From positions 3,479,501 through 3,543,500 of the forward strand of contig NC_053204.1 of the NCBI RefSeq assembly GCF_905163445.1: DNA of 64,000 nt, given 5' to 3'. Origin of the DNA: Pararge aegeria (Eukaryota > Arthropoda > Insecta > Lepidoptera > Nymphalidae). Every line of letters starts with the position of its first letter. The stretch's first letter is position 1. Under the pieces are notes generated by a model that had not been told where the DNA came from, did no database searches, and saw nothing but the letters and a program-made list of their open reading frames with translations. Positions 21,490 to 33,300 of this stretch are shown here, piece after piece. Made by a program: the position numbers and the translations under genes.

Positions 21490-21690
21490 CTTTAGACGCT
21501 TTTTGTTGCGTCGAAGAGATCGCTATGTAGCAATAAGGCCGCCAAATTGTACCTTCTTCCTTATCACTATATTATATTTGCATTTTTGTAAAATTTACAG
21601 TTATAATAATATTTAATTTTACGCATACGCAATGAAATTTTATAGTTCAGCGACTCTATGGGTTCTTTGTTGGCGTCAATCTGCTTAGTA
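21490..21690 (+). repeat. LINE-derived fragments
   Basis: AGAGATCGCTATGTAGCAAT and AAGGCCGCCAAATTGTACC match the 3' region of the ATTC-tailed LINE family. The next part (21620-21690) matches 20580-20660 (ACGCAATGAAATTT, AGCGACTC). Confidence 0.5.
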
Positions 21691-22016
21691 CAAGTTGCAA
21701 AAAATTTACAGTATGTTTTAGTCGTTTATCTTTCTCGGTAATAGTCACTACCATGAGATAATAATCTTTAAATCCCGTTTACCCGCCGTAGAGCGGCGTG
21801 GTGACTCTATGCTTTAAACACCTCCTATAAGCTAAAAAAAAAAATAGCATAACCATATCACGACAATCGTGAGCTGAACTTATTCAGAGCAAAAGTCAGA
21901 GCATAAAGAAGGTCTCATCAGGTCAGAGGATAACTGAGTGCGAAAAAAAAACCCCTCCGAAGAGAGAGAATACTAAACAATGTGACAGTATGATGTATGG
22001 TGATTAAATTTATATT

Positions 22017-22277
22017 TTACGGCCCATTGGCGCAGTTTGCAGCGACCCTGCTTTCTGAGTCAAAGGCCGTGGGTTCGATTCCCACGACTGGAAAATGTTT
22101 GTGTGTTGAACATGAATGTTTTTCAGTGTCTGGGTGTTTATCTGTATATTATAAGTATTTTATGTATATTATTCATAAAAATATTCATCAGTCATCGTAG
22201 TACCCATAACACAAGCTACGCTTACTTTGGGGCTTGATGGCGATGTGTGTATTGTCGTAGTATATTTATTTATTTCT
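22017..22277 (+). repeat. SINE-1, full length
   Basis: The head GGCCCATTGGCGCAGTTTGC and the tail GTCGTAGTATATTTATTT are both present, and the B-box-like GGTTCGATTCC is intact. Confidence 0.85.
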
Positions 22278-22560
22278 TATTATTTATATCCGCGCATACA
22301 ATAAATGCGTCCATTATAAAAGGGGAATCCACTGGAAGGGAAGTAACACGCAATTTGCCGTTGTATGTCGATTTGCCGTACACAAAGCAGCTTGGAGGAC
22401 GGGACAGGCGTCCCGCGGGATGAATCACGTGGCAGGGACACGTGGAGAATTCCTTTATAATAATATTGAATATTCTCGATGAAAATAAATTGTATTGTTT
22501 AGCGACTCTATGGGTTTTTTGTTCGACATTCAACCCGTGCAATGTGCAAGGTCACTTCAT
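22278..22560 (+). repeat. REP-B copy 2
   Basis: It shares GCCGTACACAAAGCAGCTTG, GGAGGACGGGACAGGCGTCC and AGCGACTCTATGGGTTTTTT with copy 1 at 19600-19932. Confidence 0.6.
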
Positions 22561-22561
22561 C

Positions 22562-22855
22562 TGTATCAACCCATTACGGCCCACGACAGGGCACGGGTCT
22601 CCCTCTCAGAATGAGAAGGTTTTAGGCATTAGTCCACCGTGCTGGCGAAGTGCGGTTCCACAAATCTTTGAGAACGTTATGGAGTACCTACTCTAAGGCG
22701 TGTAGGTTTCCTCATGATGTTTTCTTTCACCATTAAAGCAAGTGGTGATTGATATACTTAAAACGCACATAACACTGAAACGTTAAAGGTGCTTGCTGGA
22801 AATCAAACTTGATCCCCTCAAAAGGGAGGCTGAGGTAACAACCACCGCTTTTTTT
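22562..22855 (-). repeat. SINE-2 copy
   Basis: Has the block order AACCCATTACGGCCCACGAC, GAGAATGAGAAGG-like, TCATGATGTTTTCTTTCACC and ending near CAACCACCGC. It is more decayed than the 23636 copy. Confidence 0.7.
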
Positions 22856-22904
22856 ATACCTATACTAGCTGACAAGCGCAACTTAGTCAAAAATCGGTTT
22901 TAAT

Positions 22905-23215
22905 ATCTTAAAAAACCTAAAACTTGGTTCCGGGTTCGATTCCGGGCATGGAATTTCCAATTTGGAAATTTCCAATTTCAAAATTTTCTCTGATCTGGTC
23001 TCGTGGAAGGCTTAGGCCGTGACTAGTTACTAGCTACCGACAAAGATATGCCGCTAGTAATTTAGTGTCCCGGTTAGAAGTAGCGTACAAACCGATTAGG
23101 GGTATGACTACCATACTCCCTAACAGGTTAGCCGGCTACCATCTTAGACTGCATCATCACTTGCCACCAGGTGAGATTGCAGTCAAGGGCTAATTTGTAG
23201 AGAAATAAAAATAAA
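22905..23215 (+). repeat. SINE-3, near full length
   Basis: It runs from a decayed head (GGTTCCGGGTTCGATTCCGG) through the AGGCCGTGACTAGTTACTAG body and CTAACAGGTTAGCCGGCTAC to TCAAGGGCTAATTTGTAG. Confidence 0.75.
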
Positions 23216-23635
23216 GGTGGGTAACTAGCTACGGTCGAGCCTAAAGACCAGGACGGCGAGATTCTCAAATTACAAACCCCCAAATCTCCTGTCGGGGATC
23301 TCACCCGAGACCTCCCATTTAGTATTTAAAGCATACTGCTCACCACTGCTCCAGGGCGGTCAAATAAAAAAAAGAGGAGAGAAAATAAAGTCGAAATAAT
23401 AGCAGAGTAAAAATATTTTCCACAATATCAAACCCGTCACGTGATTTAGTGCGTAACTTTAGATTGCAGCGAGAGTTTTAGTTTTAGGACTCTCAATATT
23501 GTTATCTGTGCATTTGACGTTTACATTTGAATTTCCACCAAAAATATCGCACATTGAAAAAGAAAATACACCTCATATAAAACCAGCGATTTTTCGGTGT
23601 GACGTTTTAAGTTTGAACATATGAATGACATCATT

Positions 23636-23942
23636 GTATCAACCCATTACCGTCCCACTACAGAGCACGGGTCTCCTCCCACAATGAAAAGGAGTTAAGG
23701 CCATAGTCCACCACGCTGGTACAGTGTGGATTGGTGGACTCCACACGCCTTTGAGAACATTATGAAAAACTCTCAGGCATGCAGATTTCCTCACGATGTT
23801 TTCCTTCATCGTTCAAGCAAGTGATATTTTAATTACTTGAAACGCACATAAGTCAGGAAAGTTGGAGGTGCGTGCTAGGATCCGAACTTGGCCCCCCCAA
23901 AGTGAAGTCGAGCTCCTACCCAATGGGCTATCACCGCTACCT
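23636..23942 (-). repeat. SINE-2 copy
   Basis: Blocks in order: AACCCATTACCGTCCCACTA, AAGGAGTTAAGGCCATAGTC, TCACGATGTTTTCCTTCATC, GGAGGTGCGTGCTAGGATCC and ACCCAATGGGCTATCACCGC. Confidence 0.8.
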
Positions 23943-24326
23943 ATACCAGTTTGATTTGATTCGGTTTAATAGCTAAGGTAAGCTAATCCACATTATATTT
24001 TGAGTTTAGTTCTAAAGAAACTCTATGCACCCGCTTATTAAGGCGATATATTATCTGACTTCAAATTGCACAAAAGCTGGCTGGTCGTATTTTTAAAATG
24101 CATAGACGGTTCTATAACGCTCAAATATCCTTATTGTAAACCTTTGGATAACCAAAGGCTATGGCAACTTTATTTCGACACACGCAAACAAAACATCTAG
24201 CTTCTAATACTTTGAAGATAGGGTCGAATTTGGAATGAGTAGCAGTTTTTCGGTGATCATTTTACAAAAAGGCAACTAAGGTCGATTATGCGCGCGGCAG
24301 GAATGCCAATTTTCGGACCTATTGTC

Positions 24327-24333
24327 TATAAAA
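24327..24333 (+). promoter_or_regulatory. TATA box of the Gln/Pro-rich protein gene
   Basis: TCTATAAAAG lies 47 nt before the ATG at 24374. With the usual spacing, transcription would start near 24357 and leave a 5' UTR of under 20 nt. That is short but seen in insect genes for secreted structural proteins. Confidence 0.6.
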
Positions 24334-24373
24334 GCGATGCGCACGCGCATTAAACAAGCGAAAGTGAACGAAA

Positions 24374-24379
24374 ATGAAG
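24374..24379 (+). CDS. Gln/Pro-rich gene, exon 1 (codes for Met-Lys only)
   Basis: ATGAAG followed by GTGATT. A first coding exon of a few codons that splits the signal peptide is usual in insect cuticle-type genes. It is supported by the TATA box upstream and the in-phase signal-peptide exon at 26982. Confidence 0.65.
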
Positions 24380-27300
24380 GTGATTACACGTTTTTTTTTT
24401 GTTTTTAGTTGAGTGACTGTGTGGTTTTGGTGGAAAATGTGTTCTTAAAATTCATCAATAATATTTACAAAAAAAAAAATATTGCATTATTTTGCAGTTT
24501 ATAATTTTTATTATAGTGTTCCGATTTTTTTATATGTATTATAAATATTTATAAATTTTGAAGTTTACTAGGATCTAGTATAACAATAATGAAGTTTAAA
24601 GTGTGATTTGATAATAACTGGGTCTCGCTTCTCGAATATATTAGGTTAAAAATAATTTTTGGTCCGTTAAAATACTCGTTTTTTTTTATTCCGCCCGCGT
24701 TTAATTAGAAATAATTAAAGTTTTTTAAGTTTTACTGCTTTTCTCACCACCTTTGAGGTTAACTACAAAAGTATTTAGGACAGCTCTAAGAAAATAAAGT
24801 GTTTTTTGCATGGAGGCAATTATTTTTGTTCGACCACCATCTTTTTTAAGGGATGAGGGTCCCAAAAGGACTGAACATTTTTAGTTCTGGCAGTACAACT
24901 CTATGACTGATTATTGAGGGCCTTGCTGTGCCTACTATATACAGACTATTCTTGATTTGATGATGAGGTTCCCTATATCTTGAAGTAAAACTTATTTAGG
25001 CGCGACTAGGGAATAATTCAGATTTTTTTTCTGACGGATGTAACGGTCACGTCAGAGTTTCCGCTATTTAAAAATAATCATTTGGATTGGTCGTAAGTAT
25101 ATTTCATATACTACACGCTTCTTCACTTATACGCCAGCTAGTGGCAAAGATCATAATCAAAAAGGATTATGTATATAAAAGAAGACTTTTTTTAAGCTAT
25201 AAAAATATAACTTATGAAAGTTTTTCTTCTACGGTTCACCTTATTAATTGTGTGTTAAAATCTACTTATATATATATTATGTATATTTTATATTTAAATA
25301 TAAATAATAAAAAATAAATATACTACGACAATACACACATCGCCACCTAGCCCCAAAGTAAGCGTAGCTTGTGTTATGGCTACTAAGATGACTGATGAAT
25401 ATTTTTATGAATTATATATACATAAATACTTAGAAAATACATATAAACACCCAGACACTGAAAAACACTTATGCTCATCACACAAAAATTTTTCCAGTTG
25501 TGCGAATCGAACCCACGGCCTTGGACTCGGAAAGCAGGGTCGCTGCCCACTGCGCCAGTCGGCCGTCAATTTTACGTATATTTATTTAATTTATATATGT
25601 ATTTGTATCTTTACATTTTGGTATTTATGTAGCAACACTCTTGGCACTATCCCGTTCTCTAACCTTTGTAGATAGGACTTACAGCAGTAAGTCCTGCCTA
25701 AGGTGGTTGCCTGTAAGAGATTGCTTGCAGCTATAAGGCCGCCTTTGCATGTCTACATTGTGTACTGTATACTCCTTACTGTTTCTTTTCCTGTATGTTA
25801 TACGAAAGACATGGAAAGACTTAAGACTTAGTGTTTTAAGCAAGTGACAATTAAATTGCTTAAATTAAAACGCACACAACTCCGAAAAGTCAGTGGTGCG
25901 TTCCGGGACTCGAACTCGGTCTTCGCGAAAGGAAAGCCGAAACCTTACCGACTAGGCTATCACCGCTTCACCACCATCATATGATACAAATTTACCACGA
26001 GGTCAAAGGCGTTGAACGTTTTTCCTTCTCTTTATACTGTGATTAGTATGCCTACCTTGGGAAGCGGTGATAGCGTAGTGGGTAGGAGCTCGAATTCACT
26101 TTCGGGGAGCTGAGTTCGAATTCCAGCACCTCTAACTTTTCAATAAATATACTAATATATGAATAATATAGATAAATACTTATAAAATACATATAAACAC
26201 CCAGACACTGAAAAACATTCCTGTTCGTCACCCAAACATTTTCCAGCTGTGGGAATCGAACCCACGGCCTTTGACCTAGAAAGCGAGTCGCTGCCCACTG
26301 CGCCAATCGGTCGTCGGTTTTCTAAGTTATGTGCTTTTTAAGTAATTAAAATAACACTTGCTTCAACGGTGAAGGAAAACGTCGCCAGGAAACCGACATG
26401 CCTGAGAGTTAGTAATGTTCTCAAAGGTGTGGAGTCCACCGATCCACACTGGGCCAGCGTGGTGGACTATGGCCTTAACCCCTTCTAATCGTGGGAGGAG
26501 AGACGTGCTCCGTAGTGGGCGGGTAATGTTTTGATGATTATTATACACCTTGGAGTTTGGAAATTAGCGGTGATTCCTCCCCGTGCTTCGGAGAGCACGT
26601 TAAGCAGGTCATGCGCCTGATCTCTTTTTGCTCGTGTCGGAGCTGCAGTCCCATTGGACGATGAGAGTGAGGGAATAGAGAATGACCCTATGCTTCCTCA
26701 AAAATACAATCTAGGGTTATTCAAGGGGCGGATAAACAAATTCCTTAAAAGCCGGCAACGCATCGGTGGCTCCTCCGGTGCTGCAGATGCTTATGGGCGG
26801 CGGTGATCACTTAACATCAGGTGACCCACTTGCTCGTTAGCCCGCTATTAAAAAAAAAACACACTGCCCCATAACATCTCCCTCGTAGTTGGAAAATCTC
26901 TTTGTAGATCAACCAACGTGGCCAGGAACGGTCGTGGAAACTGTTTTTTAAGGAGTTGGTAAATTTGAGCAATTTGTACAGGAACTGCTAACGTTGGTGT
27001 CACTGCTGGTGGGCGGCGTGGTGGCAGAAGCACCCTACGCGCCGAGTGGGTGGAGGCCGGACGGGCCCGCTTTCGTGATACCCGAGAGAAACCAATTTGT
27101 AAGTCATCATATCAAACGATAGATGTCCACTGCTGGACATAGGTCTTCCGGAGGGAGTTCCATATTCCACCGTTTTGTGCCGCGCTTGATGTCGTCTGTC
27201 CACCTCGTTAGTCCCAGAACCTTGGGATCCCAACGTCCATCCGTTCTCTATAGAGCTATGTGCCCCGCCAATTGCTACTTCAGCTTCTCAACTCATTGTA

Positions 27301-30300
27301 TCGGTAACTCTGGTTCTTCGACGGATCTCCTCATTTCTGATTTGATCGCGTGGAGATACTCCGAGCATAGCTCTCGCCATCGCTCGCTGAGATACTCTTA
27401 GACTTCTTATGAGGCCCATAGTTAGCGACCATGTTTCGGAACCATAAGTCATCATGTGTGATCTAGGACCTACGTAATTTCAAACTAAAACACGACCTAA
27501 AACGCAATGGGTTATGGGTCCGCACTTAATGGGCTTTGGATATAATAAAAATACTAATAAAATACCCCTGCGAAAGGCTTGTGCCCAGTTCTTTTTTTCT
27601 ATACTGATTGTTGACGGACCAAGCAGATGGCCTATTTGATGGTAAGTGGAATACCATCGCCGGCAACACTAAGCAGGGCATGCAAGGAACTCGTCCTGCA
27701 ACATGCCGTGCCGTAGGTGTTAAATCTCATGTGCCTCTATCCATGATAACACAGCAACCACGCCATTGAGACCATTGCGACAATCCTGCTTAGCGGCAGA
27801 AATAAGCGGCAGTACTTCCCCGGACGAGCTCCGTCACAAAATGCTCTAAATACGAATACTTTCGTATATAGGGTACCTATAGTGAAGCATTTCTCACTGT
27901 AGTCTCTATAAACTTGACAATCTCACTTACTGGTTAGTGATGATGCAATCTAAGATGATAACGGGCTAATGGGCGGGCATATTAAGCTCATACCCCTAAT
28001 TAGTTTCCACGTGACATCGTAACGTAACGCTAAATCGCTTAGCTGCACGTCTTTTTCGGTAGGGTAGAAGCCTCCTCCAAGACACAACGTGGTTACGTGA
28101 TAGGTACCTAACAATTATATTTCAACAGGCACCCCAACAGCAGTATTTGCCACCTGTGGACCCTAGAAGGCCACTAACACCCAACAATTTCGACGAGGGT
28201 GACGTTTCGGTTCAAGGCCTGCCTAGCATCGAACCTCAACCGATATTCGAAGTGTCACCCATTAACGGACAGCAGTTTACTGGACCCGGTATTAATGCTG
28301 ATGTTGACAGACTGAATCCCAGTTTCCAGCAAGCACAGGTAAAGCATTGAATGAATGAATGCATTCAGCATTAATTAATAAATGAATGAATGAATACACT
28401 TTTGTTTAACACCTCATAAATATACAGAAAAATTGTAGATAAAAATTTCATGGAATGTATAATACAATTTGCTACATAGCGATCTTTTCCTGGCGACCAA
28501 AAGCGTAAAACACAGCTCAAGAGAGGTATAGGTCATATTAATATACATATATTTGCATTCATTGCATATGTACACAAAAAAGGAACTAGTAATTTATTGA
28601 AAAATCTAAATTTTAGTTTAAAATCTAGGGCTGCTGAGAGCTTATATATACTAAATTCAATATTTGTAACAAAAAAAATCAAGCAAAGAAAACTACTTTT
28701 ATACCTTATAGGAGATAAATAAATAAATAAGTATACACACATACACATCGCCATCTAGCCCCAAAGTAAGCGAAGCTTGTGTTATGGTACTGAGATGACT
28801 GATGGATATTTTTATGAAAAATATACATAAATACTTATTATTCCTACGTTTTAAAATACTTTTTATCCTTTATATTCTGGAAACTTACTTTTCTAGTTAA
28901 ATTAATAGTATCTCAATATGTTTATTTTTCCGTACACCTATAGCAGTAAGGTTGATGAGAAAGGCTCAAAGATAAGAACTCCCCATTTAAATGAAAAAAA
29001 AATACAAAAATAACAGGTCATAGTACGAAAATGCAGTATGCATTTGGGATATCCTTGACAGTAAATCATCAGTGGTCTCCATCTCAATATAACAATTGCA
29101 CTAAAGCTAAGCTCTGCCGTTTTAATATCGGAAATAAAATCACTTAAAAACTAAAATTTACAGTACCAACAACAGCTAGAAAGAGCACGCCAATTTGCCA
29201 GGCAGCGAGAGTTTGAAAACAACCTCGCTAGGGTCCCATCCAACGGACTACCAAACCAACAGTCACCAAGACAATTCGCTTCACCAACAACTTCTACTAC
29301 TACTCCAAAACCTGAATTTAAAACAGTAGAAGCTGAGACAACCACAGAATCCATAAATCTAAATAAAGGAGAAACTTTAGATGAACCTAATACAAGAGAT
29401 CAAAAGGACAAAGTTGCCGTTGAAGTAACAAAGCAAAACCTGCAAGAGTATCCGCCGGAACTGTTCCTGAGTCCCTTAGCTCAATTGAAACTGCAGCCAC
29501 AATTTGTACCTTTCGGTCCGCAATTTGGTCAACTAAGAGCACCTCTGTTTTACCAACCTGCCCAGTTACAAGATGGAAGGTCACCGGGTTTTGATGGCCC
29601 AGCGCATCTATCTGCCTTGCCATCAGTACTGGCTCAGCGTGAATTATTATCTCAACAAGCACAAGGTAAAGGTCAAGGTTTTGCCCAAAATCCTATAATA
29701 GTTCAACAACAACCATCGTTTATACAGGAACCGATTAATCAATATCAACCCGTACGTCCTGTACAACGGGTACAACCTGTCCAACCAGTTGACCCTGTTC
29801 AAAATGAGGAATCTGATCAGGATGATGAACCAGATGTAGAGTCTATCCAATCGGGACAACCTACAAAAAAACAAGGTCAACCTTTGCCACAATTTCAAGG
29901 GCAGCAGGTCATTTTACAGCAGCAGCCAATAAATCAGATTCAACTAGATCAATTCCGACAATCGCAATTACAGTTCCAACCTCAACCGCAGGTACAATAC
30001 CAACCTCAACAAATTCAACCGCAATTAGCTCAACCAAATCAATTTACACAGCCACAGCTACAATTCCAACCTCAACCGCAGCTATTCCAGCCGCAGCAGG
30101 CGCAAGCAAATCAATTCCCCCAACCTCAGTTACAACTCCAACCGCAACCAGCTCAACCAAATCAATTTCCCCAACCACAATTGCAGTTCCAACCCCAACC
30201 TTCACAGCCAAATCCATTCCCGCAGCCACAATTGCAGTTCCAACCCCAACCTGCACAGCCAAATCAATTCCCGCAACCACAATTGCAGTTCCAACCCCAA

Positions 30301-33300
30301 CCTGCACAACCAAATCAATTTTTGCAACCAGAAAGACCAAAGGACGTAGAAGAAATTGAACCAACCGACCAACAAGTCGTATACCAGAACTATCAACCTC
30401 AGTTCTACCAACCCCAAATTCAAGCAAATCAATATCAGACCCCGGAGCAACCTTTGCTCGTAGCTCAACCTCAACAGCCATTCGCTTTTCAAAATCAAGA
30501 CCAGTTTTACCAAAACCAGTTTCTCCAGCAACAGTATGATCCTAGTCTACAAGCTCAAACAGCTCAACCAGCTCCACAAGATGGTCAACCTTTACAAAGT
30601 GGTTTCGATATAAACCAACAAGGAAATGACATCGATCAACAAGAGGAACAAGAGAACGAGCAAGAAGAAGAAGGTCCTAGGGTAACAGCAGTTGCCACAG
30701 CATTCGGTACAAGGTCAGTACAATTACATACTCTAAGTTTTTTTCTGCACACATTAACTGAATATGAGAATGAGAGTAGACTTTCTTATTTAAAAAGTAT
30801 ATTTCGGTAACATAGCATAACAAATTGAAATCTAACGTTTTGCGAAATGCTTTCGGGACATTGTTGAGGCACACGTAGATTTCTTCACAGTAATTTCCAC
30901 GTAGGAAGAAGTTCCGTGGATAAGAGAATCTTCACCAATGCAGGTATGTCGGGGTATAGGTTTTCAAGTTTTGCCGGGCTAGTATTCGCATGGAAGACTA
31001 CTCCCCCAGTGTTAATGTTAATCTGTTGATTATCATAAGCATATCGATATTGGATCGATATTTGTGGTGGTGAAACTAGGTCAAACTTCATCAAGGTCAA
31101 TTCACTCTTGTTGAATTATAATTCCCATGCCGTATTTGGTAATGTTTTGACTGATTAAGTCAGACACGCTGTCCCATATTTACCGTGCGATGTGCATATT
31201 GATGACACATTCAATGCTTCGAAATGTGTGACACTTATATTAAGATAGCTGAGGAAAATTGTAATGCTTACCAATCTTTAAACAATGTAAGCAATTTTAG
31301 ATAGTAACAAACAGATTGTACGTGTATACAACGCACAGAGTGCCAGGTTTTTATGAATAATAGACGGATATTCTTAAACCTGTAGAAGACTGACGACTAT
31401 ATCGACCATTTTTAATACCTAATCAATCTAATCCAAAATCTTCAGATCGCAGATTGGAATTAGTAGTTCCCTCCTTATCCTATTCTTCCCTTTAGGTCGA
31501 AAACCAAGTTTATTATTTGATCTGAAATTTTGGACTACATTCCTTATTGACTTTGCCGTAAGTTTCTACTTACGGCTGAGGATATTCTTATCGTCAGCTG
31601 CACTAACAAATCTCGTTGCTTGGTGCTTCACATTATTTTTATAGGAAACATAAAAGAAATCCTCATATATTACACAAATTAAATCAGTTTTCAAAAGAGA
31701 ACTCTTAACGAAATATTATATCTTAATCATTCTACTTAAAAGTTGAATAAATTTAATCTCATAACAATATTTTTCATTTAAGGTAATATCCTTTTTTTCA
31801 ACTCAATGTTAAAACAGAATTGAAACGTTTCTCTTATAAACAGCAGTATGACTTTAATAATAAACTTATTTATTTTTCTATACAACTTTTACCGATTATT
31901 AGGAAATACTCTTAAAGGGTATTGGAGGCAAGCGGCCCAGGACCGTGCATTGTGGAACTCCCTACAAAAGACCTATGTCCAGCAGTGGACGTCAATTGGT
32001 TGAGATGATGATGATGATGATGACTCTTAAAGGGTACATAAAGATATTTCACCACCCTGCAATAATATTAAATCAAAAGAAGCATATTTTATTTGCACAC
32101 AGATTTCTCTCACAGACAGAGATTCTAAACATTCGAAGTGTTTACTTATGGCAACCCTGTTGAAGGTAAAGGACCGACCAAAAGCAAAGCCGAAGTCCTA
32201 CCCACTGGTCTACCACCGCTTAAATTATAAAATAACAGTCTAGGACCCGCCGCGAATATTTATCGAAAAGTCGGTATTTTCCAGATAAGTATTTGGATAA
32301 ATACGGGTGCAATAACGATTCACTGCAGTCTTGTGTTGAGATTCAAACGTCGTTACGTACATTCTAGTGTCGTTTAATGTCTTTCCCATCTTTTTCATAA
32401 ATTTTATTTAGTATATTTTAATTCCAGGACCCAACCACGTGTTTTTGCGCAGTACGGCGCTCCTATACCGAAAGTGCAGGAAAATCCAGGACTTCGCACT
32501 ACCACAGAATCAGCAATGCAGGAAGAAGTAAGTCTCCTGACAGATGAACTGCAAGTCAACTGCTAAATTGCAGTTTAGTTGCAGTTGTATTGCTGTTGAA
32601 ATAACTGCATAACTTCAGAACGTTGCAAAATAAACCGTTACCTAAATTGCTCCGAGGCAATTATTGAATATTTTAATTGCCTCTAATAAAGTTCAACATG
32701 ACCAAAAAAATCTGTAACCAAATAGGCAGTGAAATCTTATTTATTTCAATTATTGAGAAAACCTTACTGCAATGTGCGTTTAAGATAACTTTTTACTTTA
32801 ATAACGAATTGTATTTCAACAATTTAGTTAGATTTGTTCAGAATAACAATTCTTTCTATATTAATAAATATAATAAACCCAAAGTAAGGGTAGCTTGTAT
32901 TACGAGTACCACTAAGATAACTGCTGAATATTTTTATGAATAACATACATAAATATTTATAATATACAGATAAACAAAAACACGAAAAACATTAAATGTT
33001 CATCACACAAACATTTTACAGCTTTGGGAATCGAACCCACGGCCTTGGACTCAGAAAGCAGGGTCGCTGCCCATTGCGCTAATCAGCCGTCAATCGGTTG
33101 ATATGATGAAGTACCCAAGTTTTTACCCGTACAAAAACTTTTGTGTATTTAAATATTTTTTTTAAGCCTCAAGATGAAGACGCTCCAGCAGTAGCACAAG
33201 CAACCGCTGTATCCACCGGCCGAAGAAACGCTAAGCTAAGGTAAAACAAAACTATAACCAAAAGCATAATTGCCCTATACCAGGGCTTCTCAAACTGGGC

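Larger units (their letters stand above)
30714..32427 (+). other. Intron 4 of the Gln/Pro-rich gene
   Basis: A 1.7-kb intron. It holds an RTE 3' end (31925-32025) and a REP-C fragment with a decayed SINE-2 head (32064-32220). The rest is AT-rich with no recognised structure. Confidence 0.6.

Noticed and set aside
30044..30531. Long open frames on the minus strand opposite the Gln/Pro-rich exon
   Set aside because: Shadow frames produced by CAA/CAG/CCA-rich codons of the plus-strand gene.
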